From contig WHTK01000004.1 of the NCBI GenBank assembly GCA_009377745.1, positions 1 to 64,000 on the forward strand: a stretch of DNA of 64,000 nt, read 5' to 3'. Made by a program: the position numbers and the translations under genes. The stretch comes from Dehalococcoidia bacterium. GTDB lineage: Bacteria; Chloroflexota; Dehalococcoidia; DSTF01; WHTK01. Of this stretch, positions 50,569 to 59,337 are shown one piece after another (position 1 is the stretch's first letter; every line of letters begins with the position of its first letter). The notes below the pieces were generated by a model. It searched no databases, was not told the origin of the DNA, and worked only from the letters and a program-made list of their open reading frames with translations.

Positions 50569-53367
50569 TCAACTGTCACCGTGGGGCACCGTCAGAATGC
50601 CGCGCAGGTCATTCTTGTGGCTGAGGATATCTGCCCAGGGGTCGCCGTGGCCGCGGAGCAGGTCCGGGATCGTTAGCAGGTTGTAGTCAGTAGGGTCCAG
50701 ACGTGAAAGCTCCGGCCAGGCGACCGGCATCGAGACACCGGCCCAGCCCGTTGGCCGCAGCGAGTACTGGGCCGCGAGGGTCTTGCCGCGGGTGTTCTGG
50801 TTGTGGTCGAAGAAGACCTTGCCGCGGCGCTTGGAGGTGTCCCAGTCCATCGTCAGGTCCTTGGGGTGCTGTTGTAGCAGGAAATGCCCGATTGTCGCGG
50901 TAAAGGCGCGGATGTGGTCGTAGTCGAAGTGGCGCAGGACGGGGACGTAGATGTGGAGCCCCGTCTTGCCGGACGTCTTGACGAAGGACGAGAGCTTGAG
51001 GCCATCCAGCAGGTCCTTGAGGCTGAGGGCAATCTCGACGGTCTTTTGCCAGCCGCGCTTGTTGTACTCCGGCTCTTCGCCCTTGCCCTCCTGGCCGGAA
51101 TAGATGTAGGGGTCAAGGTCAAAGATCATGTAGTCGGGGTAGCTAAGCGCGGAGGCATCTATGGCGGCCTCGGAGCCGGAGAAGGTCATCGTCCGGCCGT
51201 GGGCGTCCGGCTCCGGGTCGATGCGCGACATCCAGGCGTGTATTTCCAGGTCGGCGATCTGGGCCAGCCAGACCAGGGTCGGCAGGTTGTTGCAGAGGAT
51301 GTACTCGCCGTCCTCCTTGTTGCTTTCCGACCAAAGATTTACGGTCTCGACGAAGGATGGGATCGGCTGCTCGTAGTGCTTCTGGTAGAAGGGCTTGGCC
51401 GTGACACCGTTGGGGTAGCGGGTCAGGGTGAGAGGACGGTCCTTGAGGTGAGGCAGGATGTAGGGCGCGACGCTGGCGTAGTAGCGGATGAGGTCGCGCT
51501 TGAGCAGCGGCGGCCGGTCCTTGTAGGCGGGCCAGAACTCCTTGTCCAGGTTGGTGACCTTGATCGACTCGCCGGCGATGTCCAGGGGAAAGGTCTGCTT
51601 CGGGTTCTCCAGCTGGCGCAGGACGAAAGCTACGTCGGAATCGAGGGGGCTGGTTGTGCCTACGGGGCGTAGGGGTGCGGCATGCTGCGCCCCTACGCCT
51701 TCGTGATCCACGGTGGCATCCTCGATAGGTCCAGCTGTCACTTCCGCCGCCGGGCTGGCTTGCTCGCGGCGCACCTGTCTGGGGTCGATGTCGTTGCGCA
51801 GGCCGAGGAAGACGGGCGCGCGCAGGTGGCCGTCCTTGGTCCACTCCGCGAACTTGACCTGCGCGACCAGCTCCGGCTTCACCCAGGCCGGCTTGCCCTC
51901 AATCTTCTTCTCGGCGAAGGGCGGCTCGTCAGTCTCCAGTGACATGAGCTTCTCAAGGACGACGCCGAGGGAGCGATCATCGAAGCCGGAACCGACGTTG
52001 CCGGTGTGGTGGAGGAGGCCGGCGTCGTCGTAGTAGCCGATGGCCAGGGCGCCGAAGCTCTTGGCGCGCGACCCTTCGCCCCTGGTATAGCCGCCGACCA
52101 CGAACTCCTGCTCCTGCACCGCTTTGACCTTGACCCAGGCGCGGCTGCGCGCCCCGGGCTCGTAGCGGGAGTCGGCGCGCTTGCCGACGACGCCCTCGAA
52201 GCCAATGCGCCTCGCCGCCGCCTCGACCTCGCGGCCCTGCTCCTCAATGTGGCTGACGATGCGGACATTGTCGCGCTGGACGATTCGGGTCTGGAGCAGG
52301 TTCTTGCGATCGCGGATCGGGACGGCTTTGAGGTCATAGCCGTCGAGGTAGAGAAGGTCGAAGAGGAAGTAGGCGACCGGTATTTCCGCCTCGACGCGGG
52401 CGATGTCGGCCGGGCGGGTGAGATTGATCCGGGGCTGCAAGAGCTGGAATCGCGGCACGCCCTCCTCATCCAGGGCGCAGATCTCGCCGTCGAGGACGCA
52501 GTTTGCCGGCGCTTGAGCCTTGAGCGCCCCGGCCAGCGCCGGGTAGGCCTTCGTGACATCGACGCCGCGGCGGCTGCGCAGCTCGACCTTGCCGTCGCGG
52601 ATGAAGGTGAGGGTGCGGATGCCGTCCAGCTTTGGCTCCCAGAGCCAGGCCGTGTTGTCGAAGGCTTTGTCGACCAGCGTGGCCAGCATCGGCTGCAGGC
52701 GCCTCGGCTCCGGGAAGGGCGTTTGGCGGGCGTTGGGCAGCGCTTCCAAACTGGCAGCGCCGGGGTTGGGCAGGCGGCCCTCCTTTAGGTCCTTGATGCT
52801 GAGGCCGGAGCGGACGGATCGGTCCTCTTCGAGGATGTCGCGCTCGGCGGCGTACTCGTCACGGTGTTTGATCAGCAGCCAGCTATCGGCCGAGTAGCGC
52901 GTCTTGACCAGGGCGAAGGAACCACGCAGCTTGTGGCCCTGCAGCGTGAAGGAGAGCTTGCCGGCGGCGATGCCCTCCAGCATGCGGTGGCTGCCCTCCT
53001 CCTTGTCGTCCCAGGACGTGGCGCCGCCTTCGTCCGGGGTGTAGATGCCCTCGTCCCAGACGATGACCTGGCCGCCGCCGTACTCGCCCTTGGGGATCAC
53101 GCCCTCGAAGGTGCGGTACTCGTAGGGGTGATCCTCCACCATAACGGCCATGCGCTTCTCTTTAGGGTCGATGGATGGGCCCTTGGGCAAGGGCCAGGAC
53201 TTGAGCACGCCGTCAACTTCGAGGCGGAAGTCCCAGTGCATGCGCGTCGCGGCGTGCTGCTGGACAACGAAGACCAGGTTGCGCGCGGAGGCGTCCGGGT
53301 CGCCGGGGGGCGGCTCCGGCGTCTTGCTGAAGTCGCGCTTCTTGCGGTAAGCATCGAGCTCTGGCAT
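50569..53367 (-). CDS. ligD: ATP-dependent DNA ligase D (LigD: phosphoesterase-ligase-polymerase)
   Basis: 932 residues in the order PE-LIG-POL. The 3'-phosphoesterase domain is about residues 25-165 (FVVQQHAATRMHWDFRLEVD); the ligase domain 220-535 with catalytic Lys246 in EPKLDGIRTL and EGVVGKRADSRYEPG; the primase-like polymerase 595-925 with MIFDLDP metal ligands and KTSGKTGLHIYVPV. Acts with Ku in bacterial non-homologous end joining; no Ku gene is in the window. Residues about 554-571, between ligase and polymerase, are encoded by a hairpin repeat (51666-51699). Confidence 0.95.
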   Translation of the reverse strand: MPELDAYRKKRDFSKTPEPPPGDPDASARNLVFVVQQHAATRMHWDFRLEVDGVLKSWPLPKGPSIDPKEKRMAVMVEDHPYEYRTFEGVIPKGEYGGGQVIVWDEGIYTPDEGGATSWDDKEEGSHRMLEGIAAGKLSFTLQGHKLRGSFALVKTRYSADSWLLIKHRDEYAAERDILEEDRSVRSGLSIKDLKEGRLPNPGAASLEALPNARQTPFPEPRRLQPMLATLVDKAFDNTAWLWEPKLDGIRTLTFIRDGKVELRSRRGVDVTKAYPALAGALKAQAPANCVLDGEICALDEEGVPRFQLLQPRINLTRPADIARVEAEIPVAYFLFDLLYLDGYDLKAVPIRDRKNLLQTRIVQRDNVRIVSHIEEQGREVEAAARRIGFEGVVGKRADSRYEPGARSRAWVKVKAVQEQEFVVGGYTRGEGSRAKSFGALAIGYYDDAGLLHHTGNVGSGFDDRSLGVVLEKLMSLETDEPPFAEKKIEGKPAWVKPELVAQVKFAEWTKDGHLRAPVFLGLRNDIDPRQVRREQASPAAEVTAGPIEDATVDHEGVGAQHAAPLRPVGTTSPLDSDVAFVLRQLENPKQTFPLDIAGESIKVTNLDKEFWPAYKDRPPLLKRDLIRYYASVAPYILPHLKDRPLTLTRYPNGVTAKPFYQKHYEQPIPSFVETVNLWSESNKEDGEYILCNNLPTLVWLAQIADLEIHAWMSRIDPEPDAHGRTMTFSGSEAAIDASALSYPDYMIFDLDPYIYSGQEGKGEEPEYNKRGWQKTVEIALSLKDLLDGLKLSSFVKTSGKTGLHIYVPVLRHFDYDHIRAFTATIGHFLLQQHPKDLTMDWDTSKRRGKVFFDHNQNTRGKTLAAQYSLRPTGWAGVSMPVAWPELSRLDPTDYNLLTIPDLLRGHGDPWADILSHKNDLRGILTVPHGDS
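51666..51699. repeat. Hairpin repeat read through inside ligD
   Basis: GGCGTAGGGGTGC (51666-51678) faces GCGCCCCTACGCC (51687-51699), 12 of 13 bp paired, with an 8-nt loop. It encodes part of the ligase-polymerase linker, where inserted sequence is tolerated. Confidence 0.7.
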
Positions 53368-53420
53368 GGAATGATCGTAAGCGAGGGCTTTCGCCCTGGC
53401 AAACTGCTAACGCCTGGCCT

Positions 53421-53847
53421 TCACGCCTCGTTGGGCAGTATGGCGTAGATGTTGCCGTCACGTTGGAGGACGGCGAAGACGACGAGCGGCTTGGTGCGGA
53501 CGCTGGCCATCATCTGGCTACGCCGCGCCGCCCGCGCTGCCGCCTCCGGGTCGATTGGCGCGGCCGCGGCCGTGGCGGCTTCGCGGTTGCCGCCGCCCAT
53601 GATCGGCGCGGTCACGAGGCTGTAGTCGCTGAGGTCAAACCGGGCGCGATGCTGCGGGCAGGTGACGACGCAGCCCTCGATCGCGCCGTAGCTCAGCGGC
53701 ACGGCCATATGAGGGCAACGGTCCTCGACGACGCGGACGGCGCCATCGATGCGCGTGACGCAGAAGTCGATATCCCCGGCCGTGATCCATTGCAGCGACC
53801 CCCTCGGCGACTTCATCATCGCGCGCCAGCAGTAGCTCTCGGTCCAT
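53421..53847 (-). pseudogene. Rieske [2Fe-2S] protein with an apparent +1 frameshift in a G5 run
   Basis: The best start is ATG 53847 with a strong GAGGAGG. That frame encodes DRELLLARDDEVAEG and then goes wrong. At 53799-53803 there are five consecutive C on the plus strand (G on the coding strand). With four, the frame joins SLQWITAGDIDFCVTRIDG, the Rieske cluster ligands RCPHMAVPL and TCPQHRARFDL, and runs to the stop at 53421. About 141 residues in total. Without correction, the downstream ATG 53819 gives a protein still containing all four ligands but no ribosome binding site. Likely a small ferredoxin-like electron carrier, or a homopolymer sequencing error. Confidence 0.75.
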
Positions 53848-53895
53848 AACGCTCCTCCTCAGAGCCTCGATTATGGCTGATGCAGCCTGATTCGC

Positions 53896-54417
53896 CTACA
53901 GCAGCGCCGGGTAGACGACCCGGCCGTCGACGATCCGTGCGTGCGGCGATAGCTGGTGCGGCCGTTGCGCGCCCTGCAGCAGGTGCCTGACATCGATGCC
54001 GCGAGACACCAGCGCGTCGCTGATCAGCGAGCGATGGCAGCGCCAGGGCAGCGCTTCCGCGCACATGATCGCTGTCGGCTGGTCGCGGCTGAGGTCGATC
54101 AGGTCCGCGAGGGCCTGGTCGAATTCCGGCGTCTGCATATAGTCCGCGTAGCCGCGAAAGCCCTCGTTAATCAAAGCCGTGTTCGTGGATTCGGGCCGCG
54201 GCTCGCGCCGGCCGCCCAGCGACTCCAGGTGGACGTATTCGATGCCGTGTTCGCCCAGCGCGGCGGCGAGGGCGTCGCGGTTGAACTGCGGGTTGCGCCT
54301 CGACATCGGATAGTGCCGCACGTCCACCAGCCTCTCGATGCCGGCCGCCAATAGCTGGTCCAGCAACGCCTCGCCCGGCACATTGGAGTGGCCGATGGTC
54401 CAGATTACCCGCGTCAC
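53896..54417 (-). CDS. DUF488 family protein
   Basis: 173 residues from GTG 54417, which begins VTRVIWTIGHSNVPGEALLD as in the family. An ATG at 54489 is also in frame but would overlap the divergent gene. Other signatures: LVDVRHYPMSRRNPQFNRDA, IEYVHLESLGGRREPRPEST, and PTAIMCAEALPWRCHRSLIS with two cysteines. DUF488 proteins are of unknown function, with a fold thought to resemble nucleic-acid or nucleotide-processing enzymes. Confidence 0.87.
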   Translation of the reverse strand: MTRVIWTIGHSNVPGEALLDQLLAAGIERLVDVRHYPMSRRNPQFNRDALAAALGEHGIEYVHLESLGGRREPRPESTNTALINEGFRGYADYMQTPEFDQALADLIDLSRDQPTAIMCAEALPWRCHRSLISDALVSRGIDVRHLLQGAQRPHQLSPHARIVDGRVVYPALL

Positions 54418-54471
54418 GTTCAAGCCGGCGCCGGGGTGCCGCTCAACGGCGGGCTTCTGTACGATGTCGGG

Positions 54472-54936
54472 GTGCTCTTTCTCGGCCACATCGCTGCCAG
54501 CCTCCTGATCGCCGATGCCACAGACTCAGATCGCGCCACCGCCATCGCCGGCAACCTGGTGCCGGATGTCACCGACAAGACCGGTAGCTGGATCCTGAAG
54601 GTCATGCCGTCCAGCCGCTGGATCGCCCACGGTTTGCCCTGCTTCGCCATCGTCAGCCTGGCCGCCGGCCTGGTGCTGGACGGCCCCAGATGGCGCGGCT
54701 TCGTCCTTGGATATGCCGGTCACCTGGTCTGCGATCTCTGGAACGGCGATAAGGTGCCCTGGCTGGCGCCGTTCCAGAAACCGCTACCGAAGAGCAAGCG
54801 GCGCTCCAAACTCAGGATACTGCTCTATTTGCTGCCGGAAGTTGTGGGAGCTGCCATCATCAGCCGGCTCCTGCGCGGGCCGTCCGTATTACAGAGGCCG
54901 GAAGAGGCAGGGATAGGGCACAGGACACGGGGCTGA
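54472..54936 (+). CDS. Membrane-bound metal-dependent hydrolase-like protein (YdjM/DUF457-like)
   Basis: About 154 residues if started at GTG 54472; the frame is open back to 54388. LGHIAASLLIADATDSDRAT and GNLVPDVTDKTGSWILKVMP carry His/Asp residues; SRWIAHGLPCFAIVSLAAGL and GYAGHLVCDLWNGDKVPWLA supply further His/Asp in membrane-associated segments, the pattern of YdjM-type proteins. Substrate unknown. Divergent from DUF488 and convergent with the sugar transferase. Confidence 0.7.
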   Translation: MLFLGHIAASLLIADATDSDRATAIAGNLVPDVTDKTGSWILKVMPSSRWIAHGLPCFAIVSLAAGLVLDGPRWRGFVLGYAGHLVCDLWNGDKVPWLAPFQKPLPKSKRRSKLRILLYLLPEVVGAAIISRLLRGPSVLQRPEEAGIGHRTRG

Positions 54937-54951
54937 GGCTCTGTCCTTTGC

Positions 54952-55704
54952 CTAGTACGCGCCGCGTCCAAAGAGGACGCACGGCACCGTCTTGAGGATG
55001 ATCTTCACGTCCATCCACAACGACCGCTCCTCGATGTAGCGCAGGTCCAGACGCACCATCTCCTCGAACGGCAGGTTGCTGCGGCCGTTGACCTGCCAGA
55101 GACCGGTCAGACCCGGCACGACGCGCAGCCGGGCGCGCTGCACCTGCTCGTAACCTGCCAGCTCGCGCGGCAGCGGCGGTCGCGGCCCCACCAGCGTCAT
55201 CTGGCCGAAGAGGATGTTAAACAACTGCGGCAGCTCGTCCAGGCTGGTGCGGCGCAGCCAGCGTCCCGCCCGGGTGATCCGAGGGTCGTGACGCATCTTG
55301 AACAGGGGGCCGGTCGATTCGTTGCGCTCGATCAGGTGGGTGGGAATATCGCCGCTGTCCACGTACATGGTGCGGAACTTGAGCATCGTAAACGGCCGCG
55401 CGTCTTTGCCGAGGCGGCTCTGGCGAAACAGCACCGGCCCCGGCGAATCGAGACGGATCAGCAGGGCGATGACGATCATCACCGGCAGGGCGGCCAGGAT
55501 GGCGCACATGGCGATGGCGAGATCGAGCGCGCGCTTGGCCGCGATGTAGAGTCGCTGGTTGAGGCCAGAGCCGGTCTCCAACCACTCAAGGCTGCCGGCC
55601 CATGCCGATAGGCTTAGCGTTTGCTCGGCGTCCAAGGCGGCGCTCTGGGCGCGACGGTCCGGCTTGACGCCCGGCGACCTGAGGGAACGGCCGCGAGTAG
55701 CCAT
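54952..55704 (-). CDS. Undecaprenyl-phosphate sugar-1-phosphate transferase (WcaJ/RfbP type)
   Basis: 250 residues from ATG 55704, which has GAGG about 9 nt upstream. One membrane helix ([20 protein letters not shown]) precedes the catalytic domain: [53 protein letters not shown] and [20 protein letters not shown]. Starts glycan assembly by transferring hexose-1-phosphate to the lipid carrier, so it probably initiates the polysaccharide built by the 14.6-23.7 kb cluster. Its leader is highly structured and holds a terminator-like hairpin. Confidence 0.92.
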   Translation of the reverse strand: MATRGRSLRSPGVKPDRRAQSAALDAEQTLSLSAWAGSLEWLETGSGLNQRLYIAAKRALDLAIAMCAILAALPVMIVIALLIRLDSPGPVLFRQSRLGKDARPFTMLKFRTMYVDSGDIPTHLIERNESTGPLFKMRHDPRITRAGRWLRRTSLDELPQLFNILFGQMTLVGPRPPLPRELAGYEQVQRARLRVVPGLTGLWQVNGRSNLPFEEMVRLDLRYIEERSLWMDVKIILKTVPCVLFGRGAY

Positions 55705-55787
55705 TAGCCGTCGCCTCGGATGGAGCCGCGGTGGCGGAGAGGAGCAGTGGTGGACAGTGTGTGTATCAGCATCCTTGCCAAATAGCG

Positions 55788-55815
55788 AAAACCGGCAAAC
55801 GCCTGTTGCCGGTTT
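55788..55815 (-). terminator. Terminator-like hairpin in the sugar-transferase leader
   Basis: On the minus strand AAACCGGCAA-CAGGCGT-TTGCCGGTTT forms a perfect 10-bp stem followed by TTCGC. It lies about 85 nt before the ATG, inside the leader, so it would stop the gene's own transcript unless overcome. Confidence 0.6.
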
Positions 55816-55899
55816 CACCACTGGCCTGTCCCGGGGAGGGACGGCTCCGGAGTCTTCTGGTGACCACGTCGAGTCGCTTGACGACCCTGACCCCGGAGC
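55788..55899 (-). ncRNA. Candidate structured regulatory leader upstream of the sugar transferase
   Basis: Minus-strand order: CACCA (55862-55858) pairs with TGGTG (55820-55816) and encloses a bulged stem GCC-GTCCC/GGGAC-a-GGC (55845-55824), immediately followed by the terminator hairpin. A GCTCCGG (55899-55893)/CCGGAGC (55850-55844) pairing could compete with the inner stem. Aptamer-plus-terminator order suggests a riboswitch or attenuator. It does not match the c-di-GMP-I core or any other class I know. Confidence 0.4.
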
Positions 55900-55959
55900 G
55901 GCCTCAACAGCCTATCTAACGTGTCCTACACAGCTACAAACGCAGCCTGGTGGGACGCG

Positions 55960-56172
55960 TTACAGGGCAGAGGCTGTCGCGGACTGGCGATCTGCTTTCG
56001 GCTGCCAGGGGCCGGCGAAAACGTCGGGCCGGCAGACCTTGCAGGCCCGGTAACCAGCCTGGATCGCCGCGGCTTCAGATTCGAAGCCAACGCGGTTCTC
56101 CGGCTTCGTCCGGCGGCCGGGCGGGCAGTTCTCAAGGCAATAGATGCGGGTTGTGCGGCAGGCATTCAACAT
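55960..56172 (-). CDS. Stand-alone Ada-type zinc-binding domain
   Basis: 70 residues. TTRIYCLENCPPGRRTKPEN and ESEAAAIQAGYRACKVCRPD reproduce the C-X3-C...C-X2-C zinc site of the N-terminal domain of the Ada methylphosphotriester-DNA repair protein. The rest of Ada (AraC and methyltransferase domains) is absent. It may bind DNA or be a mini methyl-phosphotriester sensor. It starts 24 nt after the PRC-barrel stop, so the two are probably cotranscribed. Confidence 0.75.
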   Translation of the reverse strand: MLNACRTTRIYCLENCPPGRRTKPENRVGFESEAAAIQAGYRACKVCRPDVFAGPWQPKADRQSATASAL

Positions 56173-56196
56173 GCCGCAATCATACCCCTGCCTGGC

Positions 56197-56961
56197 TCAA
56201 GCCCTCGCGTGACTGCCGTAATAGTCGCGGACCCGCCCGAGGAACATGGCGTCACGCACGACCGTCTCGTCGAAGTCGGGCGCGCCGAAGAGCAGCTCCG
56301 GGCTCAGCCGGACAAGGACATCCTGGTCCGGCCAGCCAACCTTTTCGATGGCGGCTGTCGGCGCCAGCACGTGCCGATTGCTATCCAGCTCGGCGACCAG
56401 GTAGGGCGCATGCCAGATATCGCCATCCACCTCTAGCAGGAAGTCCGCTATCCTGGCGATCTCGCCATCGTGGGAGAGCAGTTTCTGGCCGATCAGGTGC
56501 TTGACGCTACGCAGGCTGTAGTCCCGATCTTCGGTCACCGGCGGCGTGGAGCCTGCCTCGGGTTCACTTCTCGGTAGCGGCGTCAGCGGCACCTCGGCCA
56601 GCGCATCGGCGTGGCCGAAGCCGACGTTGCCGCCACCCAGCCAGTAGTACGGCCAGCGATAGTGGTCGTGATAGGCAATCTCTTGATCGCGCGAGAGCGG
56701 CGGGTCAGACGCGATGTCCGGGCTGTCCTTGATCTCCTGCTTGGTCAGGCGCACGGGCAGCAGCTTGCCGGCGGCGTCCGGCTCCCGCGCCGCCACCGGC
56801 GCGATCATTACCTTGCGGCCGAATAGCCAGCCGCCTGTATCGACGACCAGGTAGCGCGCCGTCCAGTCGGCGTCGTCGACCAGCACGTCAGAGACGGAAC
56901 CGATCTCGCCGTCCTCAGCCTGAATCTTGTAATCGAAGAGGTCCTTGACGCTAATGTTCAT
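56197..56961 (-). CDS. Double PRC-barrel protein
   Basis: 254 residues from ATG 56961 with GGAGG 8 nt upstream. First PRC barrel at about residues 1-75 (SVKDLFDYKIQAEDGEIGSV; ARYLVVDTGGWLFGRKVMIA) and a second at about 155-230 (SVKHLIGQKLLSHDGEIARI; APYLVAELDSNRHVLAPTAA). They are joined by an Asp/His/Tyr-rich linker (HDHYRWPYYWLGGGNVGFG). PRC barrels act in photosynthetic reaction centres, ribosome maturation and stress proteins; this two-barrel soluble form is common in environmental bacteria but of unknown role. Confidence 0.88.
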   Translation of the reverse strand: MNISVKDLFDYKIQAEDGEIGSVSDVLVDDADWTARYLVVDTGGWLFGRKVMIAPVAAREPDAAGKLLPVRLTKQEIKDSPDIASDPPLSRDQEIAYHDHYRWPYYWLGGGNVGFGHADALAEVPLTPLPRSEPEAGSTPPVTEDRDYSLRSVKHLIGQKLLSHDGEIARIADFLLEVDGDIWHAPYLVAELDSNRHVLAPTAAIEKVGWPDQDVLVRLSPELLFGAPDFDETVVRDAMFLGRVRDYYGSHARA

Positions 56962-57102
56962 CTCGTTACCCTCCAACCTCAGTCTGCTCATCGATCCGGA
57001 ACGGTGAGGTGAAGCGCAGGCAGCGCTGCCTTTCAAAATCATTAATCGCCTGTCGAACGCGAATGCATCGCCGGCCGCTCCCCCGCGACCGCAGCGCCGC
57101 GG

Positions 57103-59310
57103 TTAGTGCTCCAGGAAGCGGCGCCAGCTTGACGCCAGGACGACGTTAACGTCGCCGCTCGTCTCGACAGCGACTGAGGTGCGGCCTCGCTGCAGGTAAA
57201 AGCGCAGGTCGACCTTCTCCGTGCCCACCTGCAACCCGCCGATATGGACGCTTTTCAGCCAGTAGGGCAGCCGGGGCCGGATCACATAGAGGCGCTTGTT
57301 GGCCGCGTCCGGGTACAGGCCCAGCATGGCCTGGAGCAGATGTAGCTGGGCTCCCGCCGTCCAGGCCTGGGGCCGGCAGGCTACAGGGTACGGCACCGGT
57401 GGCTGGTATTCCGAGCGGGGCTGGCCACCGAACAGCTCTGGCAGCCGGTACGAAGGGAACTCCCGCGCGGCATCGAACAGGGCCGTGGCGATCTCGTTGA
57501 CCTCATTGTCGAAGCCGTAGCGCTTCAGCCCCAGGGCAATGATCCCGTTGTCGTGCGGCCAAACCGTGCCGACGTGGTAGCCGAGGGGGTAGTAGCTAAT
57601 CGCATCGCTGGAGAGGGTGCGGATGCCCCAGCCGCTGAACATATCGTTCTGGAAGAGGGCGTCTCGCACAAACGGCGCCCGGTCCGGCCGGAGGATGCCA
57701 CTCCACAGCGCCTGCCCGGCGTTGGATGACATAACCTCTGACGGCCGCTTCTTGCCGTCGAGCGCCATCGCCAGGCGCTTGAGGTCCGGCAGCCAGAAAG
57801 CGCGGTTGAAGCGCCGCCGCAGGGTGGCCGCGCTCCGGCGTAGCTCTCCGGCTTTTGCCTCGTCGCCCAGAGCTTCGAACAGGGGAGCCAGTCGCAGGTA
57901 AGCGGCATAGACATAGCCCTGCACCTCCACAAGTGAGATCGGCCCCTCGCAGAGAGAGCCGTCGCTGTGCATCACGCCCTCGATAGAGTCCTTCCAGCCC
58001 TGGTTGCGCAGGCCTCCCAGCGCGTCAGTGGCGTACTCGAGGAAGCCATCGCCGTCCGGGTCGCCGTGGGTGTGCAGCCAGCGCAGGCCAGCGCTGATCG
58101 CCGGCATCAGGATTTCGATGAGATCTCTGTCCGCCGTCCAGTGGAAATACTCGGCGGCCAGCAGGAGGAACAGCGGCGTCGAATCAGCGCTGCCGTAGTA
58201 GCGCTCGTAGGGCAGCTCACCGATGACGGAGAGCTCATCCTCGCGCATCTCGTGCAGGATCTTGCCCGGCTCCTCGCAACGGAAGGCGTCGATAGTCTGG
58301 CCCTGGCTTTTCGCCAGCAGCACCAGCGTGTCGCGGGCGATTTCAGGGCTGAAGGGTAGCGTCTGCAGGGCGGTGATGATGCTATCGCGCCCGAACAGGG
58401 TCGCGTACCAGGGAGTGCCGGCCGCGATGTAGGGCAGGCCGTTCAGATTGGTCCAGAGCACGCGAAGGTCGCTTATCGAACGGCTCACCACCTCGTTGAA
58501 GACCTCGTTGTCGGTACGGATGCGCGCGAAGCCGGCGTGCCACTTCGAGTACTCACCGTGCAGCCGGCGCAGAGCGCTCCCGGGTTCAGACTCCTCCGGT
58601 TCGTCCAGCAGGATGCGGAAATGAATATCCTTCGTCTCCCGCGGGCCGAGGCTGAGCTCGTAGACAGCGCGGGTGGCGTCGATCTCGTCCGGTGGCTGGT
58701 CGAAGGCGATCAGGGTCCGGCGCCAGACACCGTCGGCGCCCCAGTAGCGATAGCAGATCGACCGTTCCGTCACCTCCGCCGGGGAGAGGTTACCCGCCTG
58801 CTTACGCTGGTGCCCCCGCACCTCGAAGATGTCGGCGAAGTCGGCGTCGAAAAAGTAGGAAGGGCGAATCGAGACCGGAAAGGTGTTGTAGTTTGTGATC
58901 TGCAGGCTCTCCTCCAGCCCGCGATTGAGCACCCTCTGACGCGTGATCTCGATGGTGCAGCGGCCGATAACGCGCCCCTCCTCCTGGACGCTACGGTAGT
59001 TGCCGAGCACCTGCTCCTGCGTGAAGCCGGAATCGGCCGTGGAGAGCAGCATCAGCGGAGGGGCGCCGTCCAGCAGGAACTCAAACGAGGAGAGGTGGCG
59101 CGTGTCGTGGGAGTAGAGGCCCAGGCCGCGCTTGTTCGCCCTGGGGATGTCGCCGGTGGCGTCCGTAAGCAGGAACTGTCCCTGCTCGCGCGTGATCAGC
59201 GTATCGCTGATGTCCTCAACGCGGCCGAAGACGTCCGGTAGCTGCTCCCACTTGCGCTCCTCCGAGTTCAGCGGGGCACGGCGGCGCAGGGAATGATAGC
59301 GCCCGGTCAA
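57103..59310 (-). CDS. Glycogen-debranching-like amylo-alpha-1,6-glucosidase
   Basis: 735 residues. The N-terminal beta-sandwich domain (FLLTDATGDIPRANKRGLGL; RGLEESLQITNYNTFPVSIR) is of the glycogen-debranching N type, followed by an (alpha/alpha)6 barrel with AAGTPWYATLFGRDSIITAL (catalytic-domain signature), RYYGSADSTPLFLLLAAEYF, GGLRNQGWKDSIEGV and YHVGTVWPHDNGIIALGLKR. Probably removes alpha-1,6-glucosyl branches or acts on related alpha-glucans. Likely operon upstream of the BON protein and glycosyltransferase is not supported by orientation order, but all three lie on the same strand in 60673-57103. Confidence 0.88.
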   Translation of the reverse strand: MTGRYHSLRRRAPLNSEERKWEQLPDVFGRVEDISDTLITREQGQFLLTDATGDIPRANKRGLGLYSHDTRHLSSFEFLLDGAPPLMLLSTADSGFTQEQVLGNYRSVQEEGRVIGRCTIEITRQRVLNRGLEESLQITNYNTFPVSIRPSYFFDADFADIFEVRGHQRKQAGNLSPAEVTERSICYRYWGADGVWRRTLIAFDQPPDEIDATRAVYELSLGPRETKDIHFRILLDEPEESEPGSALRRLHGEYSKWHAGFARIRTDNEVFNEVVSRSISDLRVLWTNLNGLPYIAAGTPWYATLFGRDSIITALQTLPFSPEIARDTLVLLAKSQGQTIDAFRCEEPGKILHEMREDELSVIGELPYERYYGSADSTPLFLLLAAEYFHWTADRDLIEILMPAISAGLRWLHTHGDPDGDGFLEYATDALGGLRNQGWKDSIEGVMHSDGSLCEGPISLVEVQGYVYAAYLRLAPLFEALGDEAKAGELRRSAATLRRRFNRAFWLPDLKRLAMALDGKKRPSEVMSSNAGQALWSGILRPDRAPFVRDALFQNDMFSGWGIRTLSSDAISYYPLGYHVGTVWPHDNGIIALGLKRYGFDNEVNEIATALFDAAREFPSYRLPELFGGQPRSEYQPPVPYPVACRPQAWTAGAQLHLLQAMLGLYPDAANKRLYVIRPRLPYWLKSVHIGGLQVGTEKVDLRFYLQRGRTSVAVETSGDVNVVLASSWRRFLEH

Positions 59311-59337
59311 GGCCGATAGCCGGAGGTTAGCGTGGCG

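Noticed and set aside
55705-55960. c-di-GMP-I riboswitch ahead of the sugar transferase
   Set aside because: The conserved GEMM core pairings and the GACGCAAAGC-type stretch are not visible on either strand.
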